DNA of 64,000 bases from Tardiphaga robiniae (GCF_001618955.1 NZ_LVYV01000054.1:248001-312000), one strand, 5' to 3'. Shown: positions 49,895 to 58,402, counted from the stretch's first letter. Program-made: numbers and translations. Notes: a model not told the origin generated them from the letters alone.

Positions 49895-50686
49895 CTAACG
49901 TGCGCCGACCCGCTCCGTCGCCCACGCGTAAAAGCTTCCCGGCACCGGCGCTTCTTTGCCGCGCCCCTTCGGCGAGATGTGAAAGCCCAATATCCCGGGA
50001 TCGCCAATCAGCCCCTTAAAATTCGACGGCTCGAAGAACAACTTCGGTTCCGCGTGAATCGAATAATACGATTTCCGCGGCAGCGCGTGATGCTGCGAGC
50101 CGTGGCGCTTCGCCAACGCTGTGAGCGATGCCGGGCCGAAGATCGCGACGCGGACGTCGCTGGCGCGCTTCGAACTGTCGCGCCATTTGCGCCAGGCAAA
50201 AGAGAGACGATGGCGCAGCGACATCCAGTCGGGCGTCAGTTCGTCCTGCTTGATCAGCGCTTCGAAGGCCGTGACGATCGGATCGTCCGGCGGCAGATAC
50301 AGCACCGAATTGCCGAGTTGGCGTCGCTTCTCCCAGGCAAAATAAGGTTCTGCGGAATCGATCTCGATGGGCTTCAGCAGCAGCACATCCGCATCGAGCC
50401 AGAGGCCGCGACCTTCGGCCATTAGCCGGATGCGAAAGAAATCGCTGAACTGCAGCGGGGTCCAGCCGACCCACGCGCCATCGGGGCCTGAAGGCCGCAG
50501 CCGCTCGGCAAAGGCGCGCGGCAACACGGCTTCCGCATCGGCATTGCTCACGCCATCCGGCAGGTCGGGTATCGGTGCAAAACTGTAGAGCGTGACGCGG
50601 TGGCCGGCTTCGACCTGCGAGCGCAGGCACAGCCTGCGCAGCGCATCGAGCGGGCCTTCCCAAAAGGTGACGACGTCAGGAATCAC
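49895..50686 (-). CDS. Glycosyltransferase with DXD motif (GT32/capsule-synthesis-like)
   Basis: Protein of 263 aa. Start VTFWEGPLDALRRLCLRSQV, acceptor region WTPLQFSDFFRIRLMAEGRG and the metal-binding LWLDADVLLLKP (D-x-D). Similar to proteins annotated as capsular polysaccharide synthesis or galactosyltransferase-like. Start is GTG at 50686 with GAAGGTGA upstream. It is encoded just upstream of leuD on the same strand but lies 21 bp after leuD's stop when transcribed; a functional link is not implied. Confidence 0.78.
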   Translation of the reverse strand: MIPDVVTFWEGPLDALRRLCLRSQVEAGHRVTLYSFAPIPDLPDGVSNADAEAVLPRAFAERLRPSGPDGAWVGWTPLQFSDFFRIRLMAEGRGLWLDADVLLLKPIEIDSAEPYFAWEKRRQLGNSVLYLPPDDPIVTAFEALIKQDELTPDWMSLRHRLSFAWRKWRDSSKRASDVRVAIFGPASLTALAKRHGSQHHALPRKSYYSIHAEPKLFFEPSNFKGLIGDPGILGFHISPKGRGKEAPVPGSFYAWATERVGAR

Positions 50687-50707
50687 GCGTCACCTTCCGA
50701 AGTGAGA

Positions 50708-51313
50708 TCAGGCCCAGGCGCGCGCGGTCTTGAGCTTCTCTTCGTAGCTGTCGATGGAGGCCTTCTTCTCCAAGGTCAGGCCGATATCGTCGAGACCGTT
50801 GAGCAGGCAATGCTTGCGGAACGGATCGATCTCGAACTTCACCGTGCCGCCATCAGGGCCGCGGATTTCCTGGTTCGGCAGATCGATGGTGATGGTCGCA
50901 TTGGCACCGCGCTCGGCATCGTCGAACAGCGCATCGAGATCCTTCTGCGAGACACGGATCGGCAGCACGCCGTTCTTGAAGCAGTTGTTGTAGAAGATGT
51001 CGCCGAACGAGGTCGAGATCACGCAACGGATGCCGAAATCCAGCAGCGCCCAGGGGGCGTGTTCGCGCGACGAACCGCAGCCGAAATTATCGCCGGCGAC
51101 CATGATCTTGGCATTGCGATAGGCCGGCTTGTTGAGCACGAAGTCCGGGTTCTCGCTGCCATCGTCGAGATAGCGCGCTTCCGCAAACAGACCCTTGCCG
51201 AGGCCGGTGCGCTTGATGGTCTTGAGGTACTGCTTCGGGATGATCATGTCGGTATCGACATTGATCACCTTCATCGGCGCCGCGACGCCTTCCAGCGTGG
51301 TGAACTTGTCCAT
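50708..51313 (-). CDS. leuD: 3-Isopropylmalate dehydratase small subunit
   Basis: Protein of 201 aa. Conserved swivelling-domain motifs [32 protein letters not shown] and [17 protein letters not shown]. With LeuC (encoded 5.3 kb away on the same strand) it isomerises 2- to 3-isopropylmalate. GAGGACC precedes ATG 51313; an extension to 51367 is rejected. Confidence 0.96.
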   Translation of the reverse strand: MDKFTTLEGVAAPMKVINVDTDMIIPKQYLKTIKRTGLGKGLFAEARYLDDGSENPDFVLNKPAYRNAKIMVAGDNFGCGSSREHAPWALLDFGIRCVISTSFGDIFYNNCFKNGVLPIRVSQKDLDALFDDAERGANATITIDLPNQEIRGPDGGTVKFEIDPFRKHCLLNGLDDIGLTLEKKASIDSYEEKLKTARAWA

Positions 51314-51384
51314 GGCAAAGGTCCTCGATTGAGCCGGCTTTTTAGCCCGATCGGGCGGCCCGTCCAAGGGTGATTTATGCAGGC

Positions 51385-51786
51385 CTAATCCGCGACGCCA
51401 GCCTCGATCGCCTCCATATCGTCGTCCGACAGCCCGAAATGGTGCCCGATCTCGTGGATCAGCACGTGACGGACGATATGGCCGAGGGTGTCGTCGTGTT
51501 CGGCCCAGTAATCCAGGATCGGCCGGCGATACAGCCAGATCATGTTGGGCAACTGGCCGGTATTGTCCTGGCTCTGAAACGGCAGGCCGACGCCCTGGAA
51601 CAGGCCGAGCAGATCGAATTCGGTCTCGGCCTGCATCTCCTCCAGCACCTCGTCCGTCGGGAAATCATCGACCCGGATGATCACGCCCGCGCAGAGCTTG
51701 CGGAAGTCCTCCGGCAGGAGGGCGAGCATGGCATGGGCCATGTCCTCCATTTCGGCGAGATCGGGTGCTTTTGCCTGGTGCCACAT
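51385..51786 (-). CDS. Zincin-like metallopeptidase family protein (DUF1025 type)
   Basis: Protein of 133 aa. The active-site-like [14 protein letters not shown] matches H-E-x2-H-x2-G-x2-[14 protein letters not shown] is a family segment seen in small single-domain minimal zincins. ATG 51786 with AGGGA five bases upstream is favoured over 51816. Catalytic activity in this group has not been firmly established. Confidence 0.87.
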   Translation of the reverse strand: MWHQAKAPDLAEMEDMAHAMLALLPEDFRKLCAGVIIRVDDFPTDEVLEEMQAETEFDLLGLFQGVGLPFQSQDNTGQLPNMIWLYRRPILDYWAEHDDTLGHIVRHVLIHEIGHHFGLSDDDMEAIEAGVAD

Positions 51787-51889
51787 GTTTCCCTGTCTAG
51801 CCAATTCCCGTGACATGGCAATGCGCCGGTACAGCGCGCGCACGGGCGGTTGACGGGCGGGCGTCAATCGGAGACTTTGCGGCGTTCTT

Positions 51890-51962
51890 TTGAAGCATGA
51901 TCTCTCGACAAACGAACCCGTTTGTCGGCGAAAACCGGCATCCACTTTTCGGGATCATGCCT
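51890..51962 (+). repeat. Dispersed 73-bp repeat, copy 3
   Basis: Same orientation as copy 1, differing at few positions (AGCATGATCTCTCGACAAAC ... TTTGTCGGCGAAAACCGG ... TTTTCGGGATCATGC). It sits between the zincin gene start and a small secreted-protein gene. Confidence 0.85.
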
Positions 51963-51983
51963 ATGGCGGTTTGGGGCGTTACG

Positions 51984-52280
51984 ATGCGGATCATGATGGC
52001 GGCACTGGGATTGGCGGTTGCGCTCGGCGGTTTGCCGATGACGGACACCGCACGGGCGCAGACGGCCATGCAGGTCGCGCAATCCGGCGACAGCGTTCAA
52101 CCTCGCCGTGCCCGCCCGCGCGTTCGCATCTATCGCACCCCGGACGAACGCGGCGTCTATCCCAGCTACAATCCCGGCCCGAATGCGGTGCGCGATTGCA
52201 CCGCCAATCTGGTGCAGGAATATCGCCCGAGCGGCACCGTGATCGTGCCGCGGATGAACTGCTACTGGCGCCGCGGCTGA
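51984..52280 (+). CDS. Small secreted protein, unknown
   Basis: Protein of 98 aa. Signal peptide (IMMAALGLAVALGGLPMTDTARA) and a basic mature part with two Cys (RDCTANLVQEYRPSGTVIVP, MNCYWRRG) that could form a disulfide. ATG 51984 chosen; the in-frame extension to 51897 is repeat copy 3. No known domain. Confidence 0.65.
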   Translation: MRIMMAALGLAVALGGLPMTDTARAQTAMQVAQSGDSVQPRRARPRVRIYRTPDERGVYPSYNPGPNAVRDCTANLVQEYRPSGTVIVPRMNCYWRRG

Positions 52281-52515
52281 GCCGACACTTCATACTTTAT
52301 TGGAATGACGTCAGGCCGAGACTCTGCAACTGCAGAGATGGCGTTCGCATGCGCTGACTTTCGTTCCAGCGATGCGTCACAAAACCCTGCGACATATCGC
52401 ACCGAGCATATTCACATCGCGTTCACCTCCTGCGCCCTAGCGTCATGCACATGGGCGATGATCCATTCGTGAAGCTGCATCTCGACATGAACGCAGCAGA
52501 CTCAGGAGAGAACAC

Positions 52516-52806
52516 GTGAACGTGAAGAAATTTTTCAGCCTTGCCGCCATCGCAGGATTGTTGTTCGTCGCAGCGCCGACGCAGCAGGCCAACGCCGTCT
52601 CGCTGAACAGCCCGGGCATCGCATCGTCCGTACAAGGCGGTGAGAAGCTGATGACCGAGGTGCAGTATCGTCATCACCACAATCGGGGCTATCGCGGGCA
52701 CCACGGCATGCGTCGCCATCACGGCTGGCATCGTCCGCATCACATCCGCCGCCATCATGGCTGGCACCGGCCGCACCATGTGCGTCGTCACGGCTGGCGC
52801 TACTGA
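52516..52806 (+). CDS. Secreted His-rich protein, sister leader to the 53.7-kb gene
   Basis: Protein of 96 aa with a GTG start and AGGAG ahead. Signal peptide (FFSLAAIAGLLFVAAPTQQANA), then AVSLNSPGIASSVQGGEKL and MTEVQYRHHH. The C-terminal half contains two near-identical 12-residue units HHGWHRPHHIRR / HHGWHRPHHVRR. About 20 His suggests metal binding. The post-signal region is related to that of the protein at 53660-54394. Function unknown. Confidence 0.7.
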   Translation: MNVKKFFSLAAIAGLLFVAAPTQQANAVSLNSPGIASSVQGGEKLMTEVQYRHHHNRGYRGHHGMRRHHGWHRPHHIRRHHGWHRPHHVRRHGWRY

Positions 52807-52821
52807 GTCTCTCTGAAGTCT

Positions 52822-52850
52822 AAACAGGCGTGCGCAAGCGCGCCTGTTTT
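52822..52850 (+). terminator. Intrinsic terminator
   Basis: 9-bp stem AAACAGGCG / CGCCTGTTT with a 10-base GC-rich loop and TTTTCTTT tail. Confidence 0.8.
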
Positions 52851-52885
52851 CTTTGACGAGATGTTGATCGCGTCTCTCTGTCGCG

Positions 52886-52910
52886 GGAAATCATTGCACC
52901 TATATGCGTT
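52886..52910 (+). promoter_or_regulatory. Possible EcfG-type promoter
   Basis: GGAAA, 16 bases, CGTT, one mismatch from GGAAC-N16-CGTT. It lies 57 bp before the start codon at 52968. Confidence 0.35.
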
Positions 52911-52967
52911 ATGGGGTGAAGGCGACGAAAGACGATCGAAGGAAAGCGATCGAGGCAAGGAAAAATC

Positions 52968-53414
52968 ATGAAGAACTGGGTAGGCGCAGCCATGCTGGCT
53001 GCAACACTTTCACTCGGTGGCGCATTGACCAGCGCCCCCGCAATGGCTGACGCACAGACGCCTCAAAAGGCTGCGGCAGACAACAAGGCAAAGGCGACGG
53101 ACTTCAGCGCGCAGCGGCGCCATCGTCACTTTCACCACCGCCATCATCACTTCGGCCATCGGCACTACGGGTATCGCAGCTATGACGGCCCGCGCTATGG
53201 CTACGGATACGGCTATCGCCCGTACCGCTCCTATTACGGCCCGGCCTATTACGGACGCCCCTACGCTTATCGGCCCGCTTACTACGGCGGATACGGCTAC
53301 CGGCCCTACGGCTATTACGGCGGTTATCGTCCCTACGGCGCCTATGGTTATGGACCGGGCGTCGGTTTCGGCGGGGGCCCGCTCAGCGTCGGCTTCAGCT
53401 TCGGCCGCTGGTAA
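52968..53414 (+). CDS. Secreted His/Tyr/Gly/Arg-rich protein
   Basis: Protein of 148 aa. Signal peptide (AAMLAATLSLGGALTSAPAMA), then HRHFHHRHHHFGHRHYGYRS and long Tyr-Gly-Arg-Pro tracts (YGRPYAYRPAYYGGYGYRPY), ending GFSFGRW. Composition suggests a surface or metal-binding protein; no domain is recognised. Own terminator follows. Confidence 0.7.
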   Translation: MKNWVGAAMLAATLSLGGALTSAPAMADAQTPQKAAADNKAKATDFSAQRRHRHFHHRHHHFGHRHYGYRSYDGPRYGYGYGYRPYRSYYGPAYYGRPYAYRPAYYGGYGYRPYGYYGGYRPYGAYGYGPGVGFGGGPLSVGFSFGRW

Positions 53415-53439
53415 ATTCCAGGATCTCCAGACGACATCG

Positions 53440-53470
53440 ACAGGCGCCCTTTGCGGCGCCTGTTTTTTTG
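53440..53470 (+). terminator. Intrinsic terminator
   Basis: 9-bp stem ACAGGCGCC / GGCGCCTGT, 6-base loop, then seven T. Confidence 0.93.
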
Positions 53471-53659
53471 TGCGCGCCGCACGGCTTCCGCCTGCGTCAT
53501 TCATGACGCGTTCAGATCAGCATCCTTAATTTTCGGTCAAGGCGACACAACTCACATCGAACGACACTGCGCAGATGCACCATCTGCGCCAACGCATCGT
53601 TGCGTCATCGATGTGTCCTGAATGTTCCAGGCGACATTGACCGAGGGAGGATGTTTCCA

Positions 53660-54394
53660 ATGACAAATGTTCAAGGCCTCACAAGAGGCCCGGGTATCAG
53701 GCAATTGGTCGTGCGCTCGTTCGGCGTCGCCGCCGCAACCGCGATGATGATGTCGCTGGCACCATCGGCGCGCGCGGTATCGCTGATCAATCCCGGTGCG
53801 GCGCCCGCCGCGAAGCAGGCGAATGACGCCCTGCTCACACAGGTCCAGCATCGCGGTGGACGTGGCGGCGGCGGCGGTGCACCTCACGGAGGTGGAGGTG
53901 GCTTCCGCGGCGGTGGCGGCGGCGGCGGCCACGCCTTTCATGGCGGAGGCGGAGGCGGCGGCGGATTTCGCGGCGGCGGCCTGCCGGCATTTCGGGGTGG
54001 CGGTGGTGGCGGAGGCTTCCGGGCCGCAGCGCCTGCGTTCCGCGGTGGTGGCGGTTTCCGTCCGGGCCCGGCCTTTGTCGGCGGCGGCTTCCGGCGCGGA
54101 CCCGCATTCCATGGCGGAGGCTATCGCTACGCGGCGCCATTGATCGCGCGTCGTCCCTATTACGCACCCGCGCGTTACTACGGCGCCCGCCATTACGGCT
54201 ACCGCCGTCATTTCCGCCCACGCTTTTACGCCTATGCGCCGAGCTATTATTACGGGCCACGCTACTACCAACCGCGACGCTTCTGCCGCATCGTCTGGAC
54301 CTATTACGGCCCACGCAAGATCTGCCGCTATCGCCCCTGGCATCACCGCCACTGGCACTACCGGCATCACCATCGCTTCAATGTGTATTGGTGA
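53660..54394 (+). CDS. Secreted Gly-rich / Tyr-His-Arg-rich protein
   Basis: About 244 aa. Signal region (SFGVAAATAMMMSLAPSARA) followed by AVSLINPGAAPAAKQANDALL and TQVQHRGG, paralogous in layout to the protein at 52516-52806. Then about 85 residues of Gly-Gly runs with Phe/Arg, and a C-terminal Tyr/Arg/His/Pro-rich tail (YYAPARYYGARHYGYRRHFR). It has RRFCRIVWTYYGPRKICRYR with two Cys. GGGAGGA precedes the ATG at 53660. Function unknown; probably cell-surface. Confidence 0.7.
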   Translation: MTNVQGLTRGPGIRQLVVRSFGVAAATAMMMSLAPSARAVSLINPGAAPAAKQANDALLTQVQHRGGRGGGGGAPHGGGGGFRGGGGGGGHAFHGGGGGGGGFRGGGLPAFRGGGGGGGFRAAAPAFRGGGGFRPGPAFVGGGFRRGPAFHGGGYRYAAPLIARRPYYAPARYYGARHYGYRRHFRPRFYAYAPSYYYGPRYYQPRRFCRIVWTYYGPRKICRYRPWHHRHWHYRHHHRFNVYW

Positions 54395-54420
54395 GATCGA
54401 CGTTCGTTACCACACGCACC

Positions 54421-54478
54421 GTCATGGCCGGGCTTGTCCCGGCCATCCAGCGAAGCTCGCTTCGCATCGCCCGCGCAT
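54421..54478. repeat. Palindromic intergenic repeat
   Basis: ATGGCCGGG CTTGT CCCGGCCAT hairpin (54424-54446) followed by GCGAAGCTCGCTTCGCATCG. A repeat of this form is very common in Bradyrhizobium genomes from memory; no T tail, so not counted as a terminator. Confidence 0.7.
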
Positions 54479-54498
54479 GACGACCGAGTGTTAGTCGT

Positions 54499-55668
54499 TC
54501 ACTCCCCCAACTGAAACGCCTCGAACCGTCCGAGCTCTTCCTCGATCCGCCGCTTCCATTCCTTGCGCGGCGTCTTCGGCTTGGCGCCCTCACCGACCCA
54601 GCTCCATTGCTGCATCAGCAATTTGCGCTTCTGCCGATCGGTCTTGAGATCGACCGCAGCCACGATCTGGTCGTCCACCAGTACCGGCAGCGCGAAGTAA
54701 CCGAGCTGGCGTTTTTCCTTCGGCACATAGGCCTCGAAGCGATGGTCATGCCCGAAGAACAAATTAGTCCGCTTGCGCTGGATCACGAGGGGATCGAACG
54801 GCGACAGCACATGCACCAGCCCGGCCTCGCCTTCGCTGACGTCTTCGAGCGCCGTGGGCGTCGTCCAGTGCTCCTGCTTGCCGGCGCCATCGAGTGCAAC
54901 GGCCACCAACGCGCCTTTGCGCACGCGCCCCTCGATCAGCTTGCGTATGCCGGCCTTGCTCGGTGCATCCAGATGGCAGATCGAATCCAGACTGACGATG
55001 CCCTGCGACCGCAGCGCCCGATCCAGCAGATAGGCGAATTTCTCCGTAGCGCTCGCCGCTTTCGGCAGCGTCTCCCAACCGAAATGCCGCAGCAGAAGAT
55101 CATAGGTCTTCAGCATACCCTGCCGTTCCGAGATCGTGAGGTGCCCCTCATAGAACGCAAGCTGCAGCGCCCGCTTTGACGGCTTGCGGCTAGCCCATTC
55201 GTGATCCTTCTCGCGCAGGACATCGTCATCGATATCGCGGATCGACAACGGGCCGGCTTTCGCCAGCCGCATGACCTTGCGCTTGTCCGCCGGCGTCACC
55301 GAGGCGAACCAGCCATGGCCCTCACGGCGATAATATTTCATGTCCGGCACGAAGAAGCCGATGTCATCGGTCGGCACATAGGCTAGCGCGTGGGTCCAGT
55401 ATTCGAACACGCTCTTGTCATGGGTCTGCGCCTGCCTGAGATCCGCGCGCTTGTAGTTTGGTATGCGCGAAAACAGGATGTGATGATGGCTGCGCTCGAT
55501 CACGTTGATCGTATCGATCTGCACATAGCCGAGATGCTGGACCGCAGCCTTCACAGCCTCCGCCCCGTCGCCGAACGGCGCACGCGCATCGAGCCCCTGC
55601 GCGCGCAACCAGATGCGGCGAGCCGTCGTGTTGGTCAGTGCGATGGGTTTGACGGGTGCGCGAGGCAT
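54499..55668 (-). CDS. Winged-helix DNA glycosylase-like protein, YcaQ/AlkX family
   Basis: Protein of 389 aa. N-terminal LTNTTARRIWLRAQGLDA and LGYVQIDTINVIERSHHHIL, the YcaQ (HTH_42) signature, then FEYWTHALAYVPTDDIGF and the later HDHRFEAYVPKEKRQLGYFA. Enterobacterial YcaQ unhooks DNA interstrand crosslinks. A DNA-repair role is likely but not shown. Confidence 0.88.
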   Translation of the reverse strand: MPRAPVKPIALTNTTARRIWLRAQGLDARAPFGDGAEAVKAAVQHLGYVQIDTINVIERSHHHILFSRIPNYKRADLRQAQTHDKSVFEYWTHALAYVPTDDIGFFVPDMKYYRREGHGWFASVTPADKRKVMRLAKAGPLSIRDIDDDVLREKDHEWASRKPSKRALQLAFYEGHLTISERQGMLKTYDLLLRHFGWETLPKAASATEKFAYLLDRALRSQGIVSLDSICHLDAPSKAGIRKLIEGRVRKGALVAVALDGAGKQEHWTTPTALEDVSEGEAGLVHVLSPFDPLVIQRKRTNLFFGHDHRFEAYVPKEKRQLGYFALPVLVDDQIVAAVDLKTDRQKRKLLMQQWSWVGEGAKPKTPRKEWKRRIEEELGRFEAFQLGE

Positions 55669-55821
55669 GGACCGAGAATTTGCCAGATTCGGCCGCGTCG
55701 TGCGAGACTATACCTCCGGGATCGTACCGATAAGCCGGCGATCCGGGCCTCAACGACAGCGCTTAGCGGCAGGCGCGCCATTTGGCATGACGCGATCTGC
55801 GACTCTCTAGTCCGCGCCTGG

Positions 55822-56031
55822 CTATTTGACTTTCTTTGCGGCCAGCTGCATGCGGCTCGTCAGATCGAGCTTTTCGGCAAGCTGCTTTTTGGCCTCGATC
55901 TGCATTTTGCTCGTCAGCGACGCCTTCTCGGAAAGTTGGCGTTTCGCTTCGAGTTGATGCTTGGAGACGGTCTCGGCCTTGGCGATGAGCTGCTTCTTTG
56001 CTTCGAGCTGCATTGACGATGTGTCAGACAT
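55822..56031 (-). CDS. 18-residue-repeat helical mini-protein, unknown
   Basis: Protein of 69 aa made of 3.5 copies of an 18-residue unit beginning at residues 7, 25, 43 and 61. The units are MQLEAKKQLIAKAETVSK, HQLEAKRQLSEKASLTSK, MQIEAKKQLAEKLDLTSR and the half copy MQLAAKKVK. Strongly helical, Lys/Glu/Leu-rich, no Cys, no signal peptide. Its ATG overlaps the stop of the upstream Cys-cluster gene by 8 bp (ATG-TC-TGA), implying coupled translation. Family unknown. Confidence 0.7.
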   Translation of the reverse strand: MSDTSSMQLEAKKQLIAKAETVSKHQLEAKRQLSEKASLTSKMQIEAKKQLAEKLDLTSRMQLAAKKVK

Positions 56032-56362
56032 TGTCGCTCTCCTTGTTCAAGCCTGGGACGTGAACTCTGACGAATGCGATTTGCTCATCGGTAAGACCGC
56101 TGAAGAGATTTTCTGGCGTGAGTTCACTCGGCGCGGTCTGGCAATCCTTGGTCAGGCTGGGATCCTCGCCATCCACGACAAGCGATACCTGATGTTCGAA
56201 ACCCGCCTGACACAGGTTTGAGAGTGCACAGGTCGCACAAGAGCCCCGATCGCGTCGCGCGCTCAGATAGCCTTTGACAGAGATGCAGAACTCTTCGAAC
56301 TCCGGACCATCGTAGAGTAGGCGCGGATCGACATTGAAGCCGTGGGCAGAGCCGTGAGACAT
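56024..56362 (-). CDS. Small protein with C-x2-C-x5-C motif, unknown
   Basis: Protein of 112 aa. Central Cys cluster GSCATCALSNLCQAGF (C-x2-C-x5-C-x2-G), resembling the auxiliary Fe-S motif of SPASM domains but without a radical SAM core. Further Cys occur in EEFCISVKG and TKDCQ. N-terminus MSHGSAHGFNVDPRLLYDGP, C-terminus GLTDEQIAFVRVHVPGL. Start at ATG 56362 has GGAGAA; an extension to 56428 is possible. First gene of a two-gene operon with the repeat protein. Confidence 0.65.
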   Translation of the reverse strand: MSHGSAHGFNVDPRLLYDGPEFEEFCISVKGYLSARRDRGSCATCALSNLCQAGFEHQVSLVVDGEDPSLTKDCQTAPSELTPENLFSGLTDEQIAFVRVHVPGLNKESDNV

Positions 56363-56633
56363 GCAGTTCTCCGCAGGCCATTGTTCGAAGCTCATTCGCA
56401 TGATGCCTCGGGCCAGGAAGAAACACAACCTTCGCGTTTATGTTGCGAGAATATATCTTTAAATGGGTAAGCGTGATTGCCTAATCACAGACATACGCCC
56501 GTTCTTGTGACACGACCAGATCCAACGCGCCCGGCAGGCACCTGACTGATATCGCATCAGGCGCAACGATCACGTCACATCCGATGCGACGCCGCATCAT
56601 GCCTGGAATGGCGCTGTCGTCAGCGAGGACGGA

Positions 56634-58049
56634 TTATCGCCACTCTCTGATATCGACAAAATGTCCCGCGATCGCGGCCGCAGCCGCCATCGCCGGCGAT
56701 ACCAGATGGGTGCGGCCCTTGTGGCCCTGACGGCCCTCGAAGTTGCGGTTCGAGGTGGCCGCGCAGCGTTCTTCCGGCGCCAGCTTGTCGGGGTTCATCG
56801 CCAGGCACATGGAGCAGCCGGGCTCGCGCCATTCGAAGCCGGCCTTCAGGAATATCTTGTCGAGGCCTTCGGCTTCCGCCTGTTCCTTCACCAGACCGGA
56901 GCCCGGCACGATCATCGCCGAGACATGGCCGTTGACGGTCTTGCCGTCGACGACCTTGGCCGCAGCGCGCAAATCCTCGATGCGGCCATTGGTGCAGGAG
57001 CCGATGAAGACGCGATCCAGCTTGATGTCGGTGATTTTGGTGCCCGCGGTCAGGCCCATATAGGCCAGCGCGCGCTCCTTGGAGAGGCGCTTGGCTTCAT
57101 CGGCGATATCGGCGGGATTCGGCACCTTTCCGGTGATCGAGATGACGTCTTCCGGCGAGGTGCCCCAGGTGACGATGGGCGGCAGCTTGGCGGCATCGAG
57201 ACGGATCTCGTGATCGAAATGCGCGCCTTCGTCGGAGCGCAGTGTTTCCCAGTAGCGCACTGCCTGTTCCCACATCTCGCCTTTCGGCGACATCGGGCGA
57301 CCTTTCAGGAATTCATAGGCCTTCTCGTCCGGCGCGATCAGGCCGGCGCGGGCGCCGCCTTCGATCGACATGTTGCAGACCGTCATGCGGCCTTCCATCG
57401 ACAGCGCACGGATCGCCTCGCCGGCATATTCCAGCACGTAGCCGGTGCCGCCGGCTGTGCCGATCTCGCCGATGATGGCCAGGATGATATCCTTGCCGGT
57501 GACGCCGTCGGGCAGAATGCCGTCGACGGTGACGCGCATGTTCTTCGCCTTCTTCTGGATCAGCGTCTGCGTCGCCAGCACATGTTCGACTTCTGACGTG
57601 CCGATACCATGCGCCAGCGCGCCGAACGCACCATGCGTCGAGGTGTGGCTGTCACCGCAAACGATCGTCGTGCCCGGCAGCGTGAAGCCCTGCTCGGGGC
57701 CGATGACATGAACGATGCCCTGACGCTTGTCGAACTCGTTGTAATATTCGATGCCGAATTCGCGCACATTCTCGGCCAGCGTCGCGATCTGCTCGGTGCT
57801 TTCCGGATCGGGATTGGGCTGCGTGCGATCGGTGGTCGGCACGTTGTGATCGACCACGGCGAGGGTCTTCTCAGGCGCATGTACCTTGCGGCCGGTGATG
57901 CGCAAACCTTCGAAAGCCTGCGGGCTCGTGACTTCATGCACCAGATGGCGATCGATATAGAGCAGCGCCGTGCCGTCATCGGCTTCATGCACCAGATGAT
58001 CGTTCCAGATCTTGTCGTACAGGGTAGTCGGTTTTGCAGAGTCGGTCAT
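56634..58049 (-). CDS. leuC: 3-Isopropylmalate dehydratase large subunit
   Basis: Protein of 471 aa, aconitase superfamily. [4Fe-4S] ligands are in [13 protein letters not shown] and [13 protein letters not shown]; other motifs are [17 protein letters not shown] and [20 protein letters not shown]. With LeuD it converts 2-isopropylmalate to 3-isopropylmalate. Start ATG 58049. The 353-bp gap upstream contains a candidate small ORF and the rplS terminator. Confidence 0.97.
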   Translation of the reverse strand: MTDSAKPTTLYDKIWNDHLVHEADDGTALLYIDRHLVHEVTSPQAFEGLRITGRKVHAPEKTLAVVDHNVPTTDRTQPNPDPESTEQIATLAENVREFGIEYYNEFDKRQGIVHVIGPEQGFTLPGTTIVCGDSHTSTHGAFGALAHGIGTSEVEHVLATQTLIQKKAKNMRVTVDGILPDGVTGKDIILAIIGEIGTAGGTGYVLEYAGEAIRALSMEGRMTVCNMSIEGGARAGLIAPDEKAYEFLKGRPMSPKGEMWEQAVRYWETLRSDEGAHFDHEIRLDAAKLPPIVTWGTSPEDVISITGKVPNPADIADEAKRLSKERALAYMGLTAGTKITDIKLDRVFIGSCTNGRIEDLRAAAKVVDGKTVNGHVSAMIVPGSGLVKEQAEAEGLDKIFLKAGFEWREPGCSMCLAMNPDKLAPEERCAATSNRNFEGRQGHKGRTHLVSPAMAAAAAIAGHFVDIREWR

Positions 58050-58158
58050 GAGATCAGGCCTCGAAAGAAAACGGTGGGCCAGTTGCGTGCTGCTGAAAGC
58101 GGGGCCGGTTTGACGGCGCGAGACACGCGACTGAAAAATGGCGGTCAGAGAGTAGGCG

Positions 58159-58278
58159 TCAGAGCTTTCGAAGCGCGGCCACGACAGACGTCGTGAAGCG
58201 CCCGAAGAAGCGCCCGGGCAGCCGGCTGTGATCGTCGATGACGATGCGAAGCGCGTGCTGGTGCAGATCTAGAAGCAT
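58159..58278 (-). CDS. Candidate 39-codon ORF upstream of leuC
   Basis: An ATG at 58278 opens a 39-codon frame with high third-position GC (most codons end in G or C), ending TGA at 58159. It reads [20 protein letters not shown] and continues basic/hydrophobic to VVAALRKL. The ribosome site is weak. It holds seven Leu codons, three of them within the first five residues. It could be a small protein or a leader; not proven. Confidence 0.3.
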   Translation of the reverse strand: MLLDLHQHALRIVIDDHSRLPGRFFGRFTTSVVAALRKL

Positions 58279-58346
58279 TCCAGTAATATAGCACTCGGGT
58301 TCAATTTCGCCAATGCGGCGAAGGTATGCGAGCTCCGCACAACAAA

Positions 58347-58372
58347 AAAAGCGCGGCTTGCGCCGCGCTTTT
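58347..58372 (-). terminator. Intrinsic terminator of rplS
   Basis: Perfect 11-bp stem AAAAGCGCGGC / GCCGCGCTTTT with a TTGC loop; the minus strand continues TTTGTTG. It lies 31 bp after the rplS stop. Confidence 0.88.
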
Positions 58373-58402
58373 CGTCTCGCACAATTTGATGGTGCGGAAA
58401 GC

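Noticed and set aside
54424-54446. Hairpin after the Gly-rich protein as a terminator
   Set aside because: Strong stem but no T run; it matches a dispersed palindromic repeat instead.
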